Notes: generated by a model not told the origin, from the letters alone. Counted from the first letter of the stretch, positions 1-11,980 are shown. The stretch: 22,857 nt of DNA from Mansonella perstans (GCA_037074765.1 JBAMDO010000436.1:1-22857); one strand, 5' to 3'. A program made the numbers and translations.

Positions 1-2460
1 TTCCGGAAGTAATTTTCTCCACTGCTAGTATAATTTCAATTAAATTAATTCAAATATCAATGATAAATATGTTTGAATGCAATGAATTTATTATGTTGCT
101 ATTTTGAGATTCATTTCAAAATTCTGATAATGTAAACAGAATGAAGTTTAAAAGCAAACATAACGAAGTTTAGCAAAAGCATAATTTTCAAATTTCTTTT
201 CAATTCCAATTTCAGAAATTTAAAAAATTTGGTTTTTTTTTCTCTCTTTGAAACTTTTATTAAACAATTTATTTTTTTATTTCAAATTTCCAATGATTTA
301 TTAGATGCATATAAGTTTCATTGCCATTTTCAAATTTATCGTTTTGAAATTTTTTATCAGCCAAAATTATTTATGATTGCTCATGAATATAGTTTTTTTA
401 TTTAGGCTAATAAAAGATTTTGCATGTGATAAGCTCTCGATGATGTAAATTAAATTACAGTTGATACAATTTTATTGAATAATTGTAATTTCTCTTCTAA
501 TTTCGTTCAGTTATAAAGAAAAAAGTGAAACTTTTAAATTATTTATGTGGAATCAAAGAGCAGTTGAAAATTTAAGAGCAGTTTTTAAAAAAATTTAAAA
601 TATTTAAGTTTTTCAATATTGTATTGAAATTCAAAAGTAATATGCTATACTTTTGTAAAAATTAATTCATACGGTTTATTTCTAATTTTAATTCAGTATT
701 TTCATAGATAAATAATCAAAGTAAGCAAAGTGAGTGAAGTGTTACATGTAAAGTTGGTACCGTAATAAAAATCACAATAAAAAAAAGTAGCAAATCATTC
801 ATGGGTTTTAAATATGCATGTAATCGATTATTTCGATTTATTTTGTGATGTAATAAGTATAGCATATTTAGAGTTCATTAATTTAAAAAACCAAATTTTT
901 CCGAAATTTCATAAATATTATGAAATGTCGCAAAGCTATAATCCTTGCCATACTTGATATCGGTTGATGTTTTGAGCTTAAATTTTAAGCTTAGTTTTAT
1001 TTATATGTATAGGCATTAGTTTATTCTTTGTTTATTTGTTTATTTGTTTTTTTTTGATTTAATTCATGTCCCTTTTTTGTGAATAAAAATGCGATGTATT
1101 TTCGAGATAATGAAATTTGTTTTAATTAGCTCAGAGTGAAATTAATTATATCAGCTACAACAAATTAATTAGCTGGCTTAATTTTGGCGACGAAGATTTT
1201 TTTTTTTGAGTCATTCAAATAGTTATCAGCCTTCAATTATTAAATTTCATGATTTCATATTTCTGAAGAAAAAAAAATAAGAGAGAAAGTGTAAAACTTT
1301 TCCACTTTTTTTCCTTCTTTTTTAAAATGCTTAAAAATAATGAAAATATTAAAAATGATTTTTTCTTTTATAACTGAAAAGAAAATTTCAACTATTTTAA
1401 TTCATTTAAGATTTTAATAAAACAAGGCAAAAAAAAAAGCAAATATACTTTATGACAATAGTATCAGGAGTGATTTTTTTATGGCATTTAAAATTTAATG
1501 GTTCTCGTCCATTCATCATTTTATTTTTTTTCTTTTTTCCGTTTATAACCATTTATTTCGATCTTTCGATTACATTTGTCATCACTTAGCAATGCCAGTA
1601 ATACAATGTTGGAAAAATGAAGAAAAAATGAAATGTAATTTTTTGCAGTAAATCATTTTTAATTTATTTTTTTATTGCTAACCCATTTTTCGTTACATTC
1701 TATTTTTTTTTCTTTTTTGTTGAAATTTTAATGAAAATTGAGACAAGAAAATCAATCAAGCATTTTCACCACATCTCTACAGTCTACACTTTAACAATTT
1801 TTATTTTTATACTAAAAAAGAAAAAAACAAAAACAAAAATAAATTTTAAATTCAAAAAAAACAAAAATGTATTTTTAAATTATGGTTTTTGCCATTAGCA
1901 ATTAATAATCACCAGTTCAATTCTCTGATACAAATCAATTTCTTTCTTTTTCTTTTCAAATAAATACTATGAAATTATTTTGGATTTTTATTTTAAAGTT
2001 TTAATTAGCATATTAATTAACATAATATGTGACATATTTTGACCAACTTTTGTAAAAAAAAAATTTATTTCACTTTTAACTCTTTCCAACTTACATTTTA
2101 ATTCGCTACTACTACCTAACTATTTAAGTAATTAAGTAACAAATTTCTTAATTATGACTGAAATTTTTCAGTATAATGAAGCTTACGCTAATGAAAACTA
2201 ACTATTGTATGTGTGTGTAAGCAATTCACATTTACGATAATAACATACCATTTAAGCTGAAATTTAATTAAATATTATAAATGAAAATTTTAGGAAGAAT
2301 TTAGGTCTGTGAACAAAATAAGCCAATAGACCAATAGACGCCATGGACCCGTTAACCAACAGACGCAGATGCTATATATCAGTTTGGTTTCCATTTGTAA
2401 ATATGAAACATTGGCCTAAATACCAATTTTATTTTTTCATATATTAAATTGATCATTTCG
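1..2460. other. AT-rich noncoding sequence
   Basis: No open frame of note and no recognised feature. Local detail: CCAATAGAC occurs twice and CCAACAGACGC once within 2322-2370. Confidence 0.6.
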
Positions 2461-2680
2461 ATTAGCTTTACTGAAAATTTTTCCATTTGATTATTTTTAT
2501 TCGAAATTTAAATTAAAATCTGAATTTTTATTTCTTCGAAAATATTTTCCTCTTTTCACAGTTTTAGCTTTACTGAAAATTTTTCCATTTCATTATTTAT
2601 TTGTTTATTTTTAATAGGAAATTAAATTAAAATTTAAGATAATATTTCGTCGGAAATATTTTCCTCTTCCCACAGTTTTA
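2461..2680. repeat. 102-bp tandem duplication
   Basis: TAGCTTTACTGAAAATTTTTC occurs at 2463 and 2565; both copies end in ATATTTTCCTCTT and CACAGTTTTA. Confidence 0.95.
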
Positions 2681-3189
2681 TCAATTGTTTAAATCAATTT
2701 CAATGATCTCGCTCTAAAATTAGCTAAAATCGATAATATTAACAATAATCTATCAATGTCACATTGATCAAAGTTTCTAATATATCGTTCGAAATTCGTT
2801 TACTTATTCAGTGATTTCACTAGATCGTTGAGAAATTTTACTATACTACGTTCACTTAGGGAAAATATAATTATTTAGGTTTAAAATTAAAATCCATCAA
2901 AGTTTCAAACTGCTCCAAAATTTTATATTAATTAATTTCAGTCACATAATAGTTTCTCATTTATTAATGATGCCTAAGAAAGTAAATCGATTAACAAAAA
3001 GGAAAAGAAAAAAAAGAAAAAGAAAAGAAAATGGGATTGAAATAAAAATATAAAGAAAAGTAAATAGGCAGACAGATTATGGATTATGATTTGATAAGAG
3101 TCTAAACAAAAGAAAAAGAAAATAAGGATAACAGGTTAATAGTTTGTGAAACTCAATAACTTCTACTAATTCCACTAAAGCAATTAAAT
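2681..3189. other. AT-rich noncoding sequence with purine tracts
   Basis: Purine runs at 2997-3030 and 3107-3127 are the only notable content. Confidence 0.55.
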
Positions 3190-3391
3190 TTCGCTCATAT
3201 CACATCCACTTGAGGGTTTTTCCCTTGATGGCCCTCTGGAAGACAAGTTTGCAATTGCTTTGTAGTCTGATCGATTGGTGGACAATTGCTATGTGAGAGA
3301 GGGTGACAGATGGTCATTTCAACGTTATAGTCCAAAATGATTGGGGCGAGCATTTTATCATATATTCATTTCCGTCATACTTTTAACGCCG
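3190..3391. other. GC-richer non-repetitive stretch
   Basis: Contains GAGGGTTTTTCCCTTGATGG and two nearby GCAATTGCT/ACAATTGCT copies, and ends in a (CT)n run. It stands out from the flanks and could be regulatory. No convincing open frame was found. Confidence 0.25.
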
Positions 3392-3596
3392 CTCTCTCTC
3401 TCTCTCTCTTTTTCTTTTTCTTCTTCCATATACCCTCCATATATTTGTCCGATTTTCTTTTCAACATTTTCCCTCTTATCCCTGTGTACTGTTATAAATT
3501 GTTAAATTTAAATTTTCAATGATTTATTAACATGTTGAAAGATGCAAATAATATTTTCAAGTGATCAAATTAATAAAAAATATAAAAAAAAATTGT

Positions 3597-3684
3597 CATT
3601 TCTCACATTATCTCTCATCTCCCTCCTTTTCTCTCCGTCTTTTTTCTCTCTCTTTCTCTCTTTCTCTCGTTCTCTTTTCCCCTT
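3597..3684. repeat. CT-rich tract
   Basis: TCTC, TCTTT and CTCC runs, almost free of purines from 3615 to 3684. A shorter (CT)n lies at 3392-3409. Confidence 0.85.
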
Positions 3685-3989
3685 TTAAATTTAATAAATT
3701 AGGAGAGATTGTTGCATTATTTTGAAAATGGAACAAAATTCTCATTAAAAATGAATAAATGTATCATCACCTTATTGAATGATGTTAGATATTTTGGATG
3801 ACTTCGAAACATTAAAAATTATTGAATATAATTTGAATGATAATTGTAATAAATTATTAATTCTATCTCCTTTTTTTTTAATTTCTAGTATTTAAATTAT
3901 TGAATTTGAAATGTAAATTTATAAATGGAAATAAGATCTCATAATCCTGTTTTTTTGGGTATATAGCGTGATAGCAGTAGGTTACAGCA

Positions 3990-4144
3990 TAATAATGATA
4001 CAATAATAGTAACAATAATAATAAATATCAATGCAACAATAACAGTAATAATAATAATAAAGTATATTAATAATAATAATAATGTATATTAACAATAATG
4101 ATAACAACAATAATAATAATAATAACAATAATAATAATAATAAT

Positions 4145-4201
<57 letters not shown>
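3990..4201. repeat. (AAT)n microsatellite
   Basis: Increasingly perfect AAT/TAA triplets, with the cleanest run at about 4150-4201. Confidence 0.97.
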
Positions 4202-4203
<2 letters not shown>

Positions 4204-4907
4204 TTTAAATGCTTTAGCGTCAACTAATTAATAATACAGTCTTTTCAATTTGTTTCAGTTAAGCTTTGAAATTGAGCACAATTGTTGCAAAAAAAAAAGG
4301 AAAACGTCTCCCGCTCAAAAGACATTAGTGTGACGCATATGCTTATTTGCTTTTTCGCTGTAGAAGGATAATTGCGCGCTTTTTCAGATCAATTTTTTGA
4401 ATTTTTCTCATTTTTAAATATCTCGAAACTTTTCCACTTTCATTTTTATTTTTATTTCGGATATTTTAAAATTGGCAGTATTTTTTAAAATTTGCTCATT
4501 TAATACAAAAAAAAAATTATTGAAAACGATAATAAATATTTGAAAAAGATAAATAAATAAATAAAATCCAATAAAATTTCTCCGGAAAAAAAGGAAACTA
4601 TAGAATTTAAAAATAGAACTTTAATCAGTTTTTTAAAATGCAATTTCAATGATTATATAGAATGGAATTTGAAAAGTTTTTTAATAAATAAAAATGAATA
4701 ATTGTCCTCTATGATAGAATTTTCGTTTTGCATTGCATCAAATGTACTCTCAGAATTTCTCGAGAATTTTTTCCAGATATAAACTGGTAATTTTTTTTCA
4801 AAGCAAATTACCTTCTTCTAAAAAATACCGGTTCAATAATAATTTACACAGTGTAAACAATTTGTTAAACATTTTTTTAATCGTTCCCCAGTAAACATAG
4901 TACTGTT
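4202..4907. other. AT-rich noncoding sequence
   Basis: Nothing recognised. The 4305-4385 stretch is mildly richer in C and G. Confidence 0.55.
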
Positions 4908-5010
4908 TTATCAATATTGATCGATTTGCATTTACATTTGTTTGATTTGTATTTCGGTTATTTACATTGATCGATTTGATTTGTATTTTGCATTTACATT
5001 ATCAATATTG
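4908..5010. repeat. Segment bounded by ATCAATATTG, with internal repeats
   Basis: ATCAATATTG starts at 4910 and 5001. Between them TGATCGATTTG and CATTTACATT each occur twice. The element is palindromic at its left end (ATCAATATTGAT). Confidence 0.75.
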
Positions 5011-5337
5011 GTTCTATTAAAATTGAATCGTCTGCTAAATGAAAGAAGTTGAGAAAATTACTGCTACTTGCTGCTACCTGATGAGATCATAAAAAACAGA
5101 ACAATGATTCATTTTATCAGATTGATACGATGGATGATGTTATGTGATGTGATGCTGTATCAAACAATTTCCCCAAAGAATGAGAGACATTTGAATAGGG
5201 AGCGAGGAATAACAAATCGAAAAGTTTTTTTGAAATTGAAATGTTATTTTATAATAACTTGGATGCAATTCACTAATAGGCCATAGATCATTTTTTTTCA
5301 ACAGTAACTTTCTCCTCAATTTTATTTTTATCATTAT

Positions 5338-5525
5338 CTCCTCCTTATTTTAAATATTTAAATATTTATAAGTGAATTAAATTTGAATGAATTAACATTG
5401 ATTAATATATTTCAATCTTTTAAAAAAAATAACTTTCAATTCTATCTCCTTGCTTAAAATATTTAAATATTTATAAGTGAATTAAATGTGAGTAAATTAA
5501 CACTTATTAATATATTTCATTCTTT
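5338..5525. repeat. 105-bp tandem duplication
   Basis: AAATATTTAAATATTTATAAG occurs at 5352 and 5457; both copies continue GTGAATTAAAT and ATTAATATATTTCA. Confidence 0.93.
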
Positions 5526-5974
5526 TTTTTTAAAAAAAAGTTATAAATACTCTAATCAAAGAAAGAAAGAAAAAGTTTTTTGTTTTTGTTATTCATTTTG
5601 TTTTTTTTTCTTTTGACATATTTCAAAAAGTATAATATGAAAACGGTAACTTATTATTGATATGAATATTTTTATATTCTTTTTCTTTTTCATTGATATT
5701 ATTATTATCATTTTACCTTTTTTTTCTCTTTTCTTTTATTACTGCAACATTTCTGTTTTTACATTACCAAATTTCAAAATTTTATTTTTATTATTTTTCA
5801 ACAATAATATACTCTCTATGTGATGATCTACTATTGATGATAATCTGTTAACCTGTTTTAAAATTGATTATTGATTGTTGATAAACTGATAATATAGTAA
5901 AAAAAATCCTCTATAGCTAATAAATAATTTGATCAATTCAAAAAGTTTTTATTATTCTCATCAATCCTAGTCTT

Positions 5975-6850
5975 TTGTCTTTTTTTTTCGAATATTTCTC
6001 CATAAAAAATTTTTTTGCCACAATCATCATCATTTTCCTCCTTTTCTTCTTCTACTTTTCCATCCGTCATTCCTATACTACTTTTTCCCTCATTTTTCAT
6101 TTTTTTTTCTCTTTCTTCTTTCTTCACTCTCTTCTACCTCATTTTCACACTTTTTCACTTTTACAATTCGTTTCGTAAAAATAATGATTGAGAAAAAAAA
6201 AAGGACGAAAAACGAAAAAGAAGGAAGGTCGGACAATTATGGTGCCCTGATGCAGTGAGTGAATGTTATTGTTCAAATTTATCAATGGTAAAAAAAGTTT
6301 CCCCATCATTATCATTATCATTATCTTCTCTCTAAAACTTCTCGCTCTTCCTTTTATCTTTTTTTTTCTCTTTTCTTTTTCCGCTTATTTGAAACAAAAT
6401 CATTGTTTATTACTAGCTTTTTTTTCTGGATAAAAGAGAGAAAAACATAGTTTCTTTTTGTGGATGAAAGAGGAGGGAAAAATATTTTCTTCTTCAAATC
6501 CTTTTTTTCTTTCTTTTTTTTGTTACTCTCTAAAAAAGGAAGAACATTATTCAATAATTCAATGAATTATATGTCACCATCAAAAGCACTTACCGCTTGA
6601 TCGTTTTTTTTTCTTTTTTTCTTACTTTTTTTTTTTGTTTATGCCTTTGCGCAGTTGCAATAAATTTGTCACCATTTTTCTTTTTTTTCTCCTATCCCTC
6701 ATTTTTTCTTCAATTCCCTCTACAAACTTCACCTTTCCCTTTCTCCCTCCCTTTTTCTCCCTCTCGTTTATAATCCTCTTTTTCGTTTTTAACCCATCTT
6801 TGTAATATAATCCCTTATCATTATCATTGATTTCACTTTTCTTCATTTCT
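5975..6850. repeat. Pyrimidine-rich (+) / purine-rich (-) region
   Basis: Several C/T-only runs (for example 6040-6062, 6103-6130, 6672-6780) sit in one segment interrupted by short mixed stretches and a purine run at 6193-6232. Lys/Glu-rich minus-strand frames are the outcome of this bias. Confidence 0.75.
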
Positions 6851-8034
6851 TAACTTTTATTTCAATTTCATTGAAAAACCAATTTTGTTAAAATATTTTT
6901 AAATTCTTTAAAATTGAATGGTCCGAACATATATTTATAAATTGTGTATCTATTGTAAATGAATGAATGATTTAGATTTGTTGTCGAAAGTGATAAATTA
7001 AAAAGATAAAACGAAAATATTTCAAGGTCATCGTCATCTGCGGGATGTCCCCAACATTTAATAATTGGTATCCATGACTACGAGTTATTTCTGTGTTATT
7101 GCTATTAAAATGTTAATTTCACTATTATTTTCCTCTCTCAGCAATGACTATTTTCCAAAAATTATCCGGAACGGTTATAATGATTTAAGAATTAACAATT
7201 TTCTTTTATCATAATAAATGATAATTGCAGTTATCTCATAATAATGGTAATTTAGTAATATAATCTTGTAAAAAAGTTATGTAGTTTTTTTTCTTTGACA
7301 AAAAATATAATAAGACAGTGTACAAATTTTAGTGTAACAAAAGATAAAATTTCAGATAATTCTTTTACTTAAAAATTTTTTTTACAGTAATTGCTCCTGT
7401 TCATTTTGAAATATTCAAATTTTTGCTTATATTAATTTCTTTTTGTTTTCTTCGAACAAAAAAAAAAAGATTTTAATGAATTTGACATATCTCATTTCTT
7501 TAAATTCTTCAGCATTCATTCTTTAATTCTTTCAATAGATTACAAAAATAAAGCAAGCATTTTCTCTTCCAAAAATATTTCAATATCTATTCAATAAATA
7601 TTTTGTTTGCATTGTTTCAATTAACAAATAAGCAATGATTCATTCTGATTGAACTTTGAACTTTGTTTCATTTTAAATTTGAAAATAAGCAAAGAATTTT
7701 CATTTACACAATTAGTTTTGGCAATTTCGTCTTTTTTCTTTATTCTAATGAAATATCTATTGTAAGAATAATGTATGAAGAAATTTTCATTCCTTAAAAA
7801 AAAGTTAATTTTCTAAATTGAAAATTATTGAATTTAAATTTGGAAGTAGGAAAACATTTTATAATTTTCAAATTAAAAGTGCATTAATTTGAACTGTAAA
7901 TTAAGCAGCAATATTTATTATTATTGAGCAAATACTGAGCACTTGCCTGCTGATAATTATGCTGTTATACGAAATAGCTCCATGGAGAATTCTTAAATTT
8001 AATTTGAAATTCTTAACAATAGCAGCAGCAACGG
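6851..8034. other. AT-rich noncoding sequence
   Basis: Nothing recognised. A short richer patch (CATCGTCATCTGCGGGATGT) lies at about 7029-7048. Confidence 0.55.
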
Positions 8035-8417
8035 CATCATTCATCATCATCATTATCATTATCATCATCATCTCATCATCACCATCATAACCACCATCGT
8101 TATTATCATCATCATCAGCAATAATCATCATCATCATCATCATCATCAACAATCATCATCATCATCATCATCAACAATCATCATCATCATCATCAACAAT
8201 CATCATCATCATCAACAATCATCATCATCATCATCATCATCAACAACAATCACCATCATCATCATCATCAACAACAATCACCATCATCATCATCATCATC
8301 AATTATCGCCATCATCATCATCAACAATCATAATTATCATCAACAATCATCATCATCAATCACCAACAACAACCGTCATCATCATCATCATCAGGAATCA
8401 TAATCATCATCATCAAT
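8035..8417. repeat. (TCA)n microsatellite with CAACAATC interruptions
   Basis: About 380 bp of ATC triplets broken at intervals by AACAATC, giving a higher-order pattern. The minus strand reads as Met/Asp runs and is not a gene. Confidence 0.97.
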
Positions 8418-8679
8418 GTTGTAACGCTGTAATTTTCAACAGAAATAGATCAGGATGAGAAAATAAAAAAAGCAAAATATGCCATTGCTGTATATGTTTG
8501 AAAATGATGAATAAACACGATAATTTATACCAATTGTTTGATAGATCAAAATAATGATCAGGATCATATTATTCATTATAATCTTGCAATTGAGGATTAT
8601 GATTTAGATTTGTTTTGTTTATTACTTGCACCTTTAAATTATTCATAAATCAATTATCATTGCACCGCTATTATAGTTT

Positions 8680-8867
8680 GAGATTATGGATACCTTTAAA
8701 TCTTTTTCCAGTATTTTCGATCGTGTTCTTCCATTGCTGCTGTGCCGATTGGTCAACTGATAATTTGCCGCGACATGCCGAACCAATTAGATCATTACCA
8801 GCAGTTGTCCTCAAATAAATTTGTGCAAATGAATTAATGAATGGGATATAATTTGCTTTTTTTCTTA
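8680..8867. other. Exon-like island, strand and function unknown
   Basis: Locally GC-richer than its flanks. On + a strong acceptor TCTTTTTCCAG (ends 8711) opens a 41-codon frame to TAA at 8835-8837 (RSCSSIAAVPIGQLIICRDM...). On - an open stretch of about 62 codons reads RTTAGNDLIGSACRGKLSVD and on, with no early ATG. I recognise neither. It could be a terminal exon, a repeat-family fragment or a noncoding conserved element. Confidence 0.25.
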
Positions 8868-9031
8868 TTCAATAATAAAACAAATAAGTGTCAAAGATCA
8901 TAGAGAAGAATGAAGAGTGAATGAATTAATGATGAGTTAATGTAGCGGTAAATTTATCTTACAATAAACTTTTTTTTCTTTTTTCTTCTCAACGATTTAA
9001 TTATTTATTCCTGCTCATTATTTCATGTGAA

Positions 9032-9395
9032 ATATTGGGTTTATTTAATTGTTAGCTATGGTAGAGATACGGTATATGTGGCCATATTGCCTATAACTAA
9101 AAAATTATTGCTAAAATAAATTATGAATGGTTAATTAAAGTGATAATCATAAATCATTAGTGATAATAGGTGGATTTGCACATATATTCGATGCACTTGA
9201 ATTTAATTGCTGGCTATGGTATAAATATGGTACTGGTTAAATATTGGATTTAATTGTTAGCTATGGTAGAAATACGGTATATGCTATATTGCTTATAACT
9301 AAAAAATTATTATTGCTAAAACAAGTTAGGAATGGTTAATTGAAATGATAATCATAAATCATTAATGATAATAGGTAGATTTGCACATATATTTG
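9032..9395. repeat. 205-bp tandem duplication with a partial third copy
   Basis: TTTAATTGTTAGCTATGGTAG occurs near 9045 and 9250, followed by shared ATACGGTATATG and GATTTGCACATATAT. A degenerate head (GCTGGCTATGGTATAAATATGG) lies at 9209-9232. Confidence 0.93.
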
Positions 9396-9435
9396 AACTT
9401 GATATATTTCATTAGTCAGATACAAATCATAATTA

Positions 9436-9738
9436 ACGCAAAATTGTCAAATCGAATAGATTGAGTTAAAACATTTTGTGTTTGTACAAGTCAGTAAAAG
9501 TCAAAAATTTTCTTAAATAAATTTTATAGATTATGAATTGTAATAATACCAATGGAGAAATAATGAATTTATTAATAATATATTTTACAGATCGAAATTG
9601 AATTAAAATTGTCAAATCGATTAGATTGAGTTAAACATTTCTGTTTGCACAAAATAAAAGTCGAAATTTTTCTTAAATAAATTTACAGATTATAAATACT
9701 GTAATCATACCAATGGAGAAATAATGAATTTATGAATG
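9436..9738. repeat. 165-bp tandem duplication
   Basis: AAATTGTCAAATCGA occurs at 9441 and 9606; both copies continue with TAGATTGAGTTAAA and end in ATACCAATGGAGAAATAATG. Confidence 0.93.
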
Positions 9739-9799
9739 ATATAATGTTTTTTTTTTCTCTTATTAATTTAAAATTGAAAAATGAAACAAAAATTGGGTA

Positions 9800-9990
9800 T
9801 CTTTGAAGAATTCTTTATCAAATATTCTAAATTTTCCGGCCTATAAGCCTTTCCTATATTTAAAGCTTCCTGCTCCCTGCGAATTGACGGGTATAGATGA
9901 TAATTTGCGCTATTCGTCTTTTCTTCAAATAAGCCGAATTATTTTTACATATCCGAATTTCTTTTCTATGCATTTAATTATCTGATGAGA
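9800..9990. other. Higher-complexity island, unidentified
   Basis: This stretch (around CTTCCTGCTCCCTGCGAATTG) is richer in C and G than its flanks and stays open on + for 60 codons. On - it reads partly as short open segments. I recognise no family; it may be a decayed mobile or transferred fragment. Confidence 0.2.
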
Positions 9991-10357
9991 GGGCAGAGGG
10001 AGGGATACATTCTTTTTTATCTTTTGGTCATTTAAGCCTTCATCTTTCTTATTTCATTTTTATCTTTAAATCAATATCTTCATTTATATATATTCCATTC
10101 CATTCGAACTCTTTTCTCATCATTTTATCCTGTCACACATATGGGGCCAAGTCTTTTCTCAATTTTCCCTTATAAAAGCATGTAATTGAATAGCCATCAA
10201 TCATAGCCTTATTTCACAATTGTTCTCTCTTCTTTTCCATTTTAAAATTCAACTAAAATAATTCGCTCTCTTACTTTCCCACTTTCCCACTTATCTCTCT
10301 TTTCTACCATTCGCCGCCTTTTTTCACTGCCAAAAAAATCTTCATCTCTCTTTATCA
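9991..10357. other. Pyrimidine-biased noncoding sequence
   Basis: C/T-rich on + with CTTTCCCACTTTCCCACTT near 10275; no open frame of interest. Confidence 0.5.
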
Positions 10358-10623
10358 TCATCATAAGTCATCACAATCATTATTTAACTAATATGAACAG
10401 ATCTGTGATTATCAATTTATCATTGTAGTTTAGTATTTGTCAAATATTATCTTTTTTTTCTTTTCCACTATCAAAACTTCTTCGTCTCTTTTTTATCCCC
10501 TCTAAACAATTATCACCATCATAATTTATCACAATCATTAATTAATTAACATAAACCGGTCTATGATTATCAAGCTATCATTGTTGTTCTAGTAATTGCC
10601 AAATGTTATCATTTTTTTTCCAG

Positions 10624-10665
10624 ATAACCTTAGTATATTTATTTATATTACCTAGGAATTGACAG
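10624..10665 (+). other. Candidate 42-nt mini-exon (first copy, broken by TGA)
   Basis: Same length and borders as the block at 10766, differing at several bases. The same frame meets TGA at codon 13. Confidence 0.25.
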
Positions 10666-10765
10666 GTAAGCAATTTTAATTGTAATTAGTTTAATTAACA
10701 TGAACCAATCTACGATTATCAATTTGTCATATAGAAGTATTGTTTTTTTTTTTTTTTTTTTCCAG

Positions 10766-10807
10766 ATAACCCTAGTATGTTTATTTATATTAACTGGGAA
10801 TGGACAG
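10766..10807 (+). other. Candidate 42-nt mini-exon (second, open copy)
   Basis: It is bordered by a long T tract with CCAG and by CAG|GTAAGC, both near-perfect splice sites. Phase 0 reads ITLVCLFILTGNGQ, like the end of a signal peptide. No partner exon is identified, so it could be part of a 5' leader or a chance product of the repeat. Confidence 0.3.
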
Positions 10808-11072
10808 GTAAGCAGTTTTAATTGATTTTTTTTAATTTAAAGAAAAACTATTTTAAAATACACATTTAAATTAGTTGTATAGTGTTGACGCTATATGAAC
10901 ATAAATAAATAGCAAACTTTAAAATTGGAGCAATTATTTACAATGAAATCAATATTTGCTAGCTGAATTAATTTCAGTTTATTCTGTTGTGCAGTTTGTT
11001 TATCATCAATTAATATTTGAAACTAAAAATCCATTTCTATTTTTCAATCAACATATTAACCAGTTAATGAAT

Positions 11073-11232
11073 TGTTATTATCATTATTTGTTTTTTATTA
11101 TTATTATTATTACTATTATCATTATTATCATTATTATTATTGTTATTATTACTACTACTATTATTATTATTATAATTATTACAATTATTATTATTGTTAT
11201 TATCACTATTGTTATTATCATTATTACTATTC
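11073..11232. repeat. (ATT)n microsatellite with ATC and ACT variants
   Basis: About 160 bp of TTA/ATT/ATC triplets, which give an Ile/Thr-rich open frame with no coding character. Confidence 0.95.
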
Positions 11233-11282
11233 ATAAATTTATTAAAAAAAAAAAGTTAATAACGTATGTAAAATTTCAATTT

Positions 11283-11545
11283 GAAATGTTTTATCGTAAT
11301 AAAATTATGTTCTTTATGATTATTGTCATTTTTAAAACTTTCTTTTGTTTTACCGTAATAGAATTATTTTCTTTAAAATTGTTATTTTTTAAAATTTTAA
11401 AATTTCCTCTTATTTTACGGTAATGGAATTATTTTCTTTAAGGTTACTGTTATTTTTAAAATTAGAGAAAACTTTCTTTCATTTCACCGTAATAGAATTA
11501 TTTCCTTTAAAATTATTATTGTTTTTGAAATTTAAGAAACTTTTT
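11283..11545. repeat. Minisatellite, four diverged copies of 59-69 bp
   Basis: Units carry TAxCGTAATAxAATTAT, then TTCTTTAAAATT and a poly-T arm. The TAxCG core lies at 11292, 11351, 11416 and 11485. The frame stays open in places, giving hydrophobic ORFs that I regard as by-products of the repeat. Confidence 0.85.
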
Positions 11546-11980
11546 TTTGTTTTAATTTTTTTTTTTTTTTGTTGTTGTTGTACACTTTTATGGTATTGGT
11601 ATTGCTAAATGAGAAATAGAAATGTTTGCCTTTCTTCTTCTTCCTGTTTTTTTCCTTTTTTTTTGCCTTTAACATTTAAAGTGATTTGTTACCTCGCAGA
11701 AGAACGTTGACATTTTCGATATTTTTTTTTTTTTTTTTTCATTCCCTTTTAAACCACTGATTTGAAATAGATATTGCATTGTACATTGAGCGTATTATTG
11801 ATTATTTTTATAGATCAGTGCACACATCAATTTGATATTACCGTTTTATAGGGATGTGTTTGTGTAGCACACAATAAAAATCAACAACAAATAATCATCA
11901 TCATCGATGCTTTGCTGACAGTTGTTGTTGTTAAATTCGATAATACAACAAAACAAACAAACAAAAGTACAACATATACA
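11546..11980 (+). promoter_or_regulatory. Probable ttyh leader and promoter region
   Basis: This gap separates the repeat block from the upstream ORF. It contains T tracts (11717-11739), two TTTTATAG-type acceptors (ending at 11813 and 11849) that could take a trans-spliced leader, and CAACAA/CATCAT runs. No TATA box or transcription start can be fixed from sequence alone. Confidence 0.3.

Larger units (their letters stand above)
10358..10830. repeat. Three diverged 142-159 bp tandem copies, two carrying a splice-bordered 42-nt block
   Basis: Copies start near CATCATAAxTxATCACAATCAT (10358, 10517) and share TAAxxAACATxAACC and GATTATCAA. The last two contain T(n)CCAG, 42 nt, then GTAAGCA at 10624-10665 and 10766-10807. 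The first copy has the T tract but no 42-nt block. Confidence 0.8.

Noticed and set aside
5933..6846. Several Lys/Glu-rich minus-strand frames
   Set aside because: They come from the pyrimidine-rich + strand; no start context, splice sites or homology.
7901..8152. Minus-strand frame rich in Met and Asp
   Set aside because: A translation of the TCA microsatellite.
10956..11608. Adjoining hydrophobic open frames (155 and 61 codons)
   Set aside because: They are produced by the (ATT)n run and the 59-69 bp minisatellite; the residues are Ile/Thr/Phe runs without a domain.
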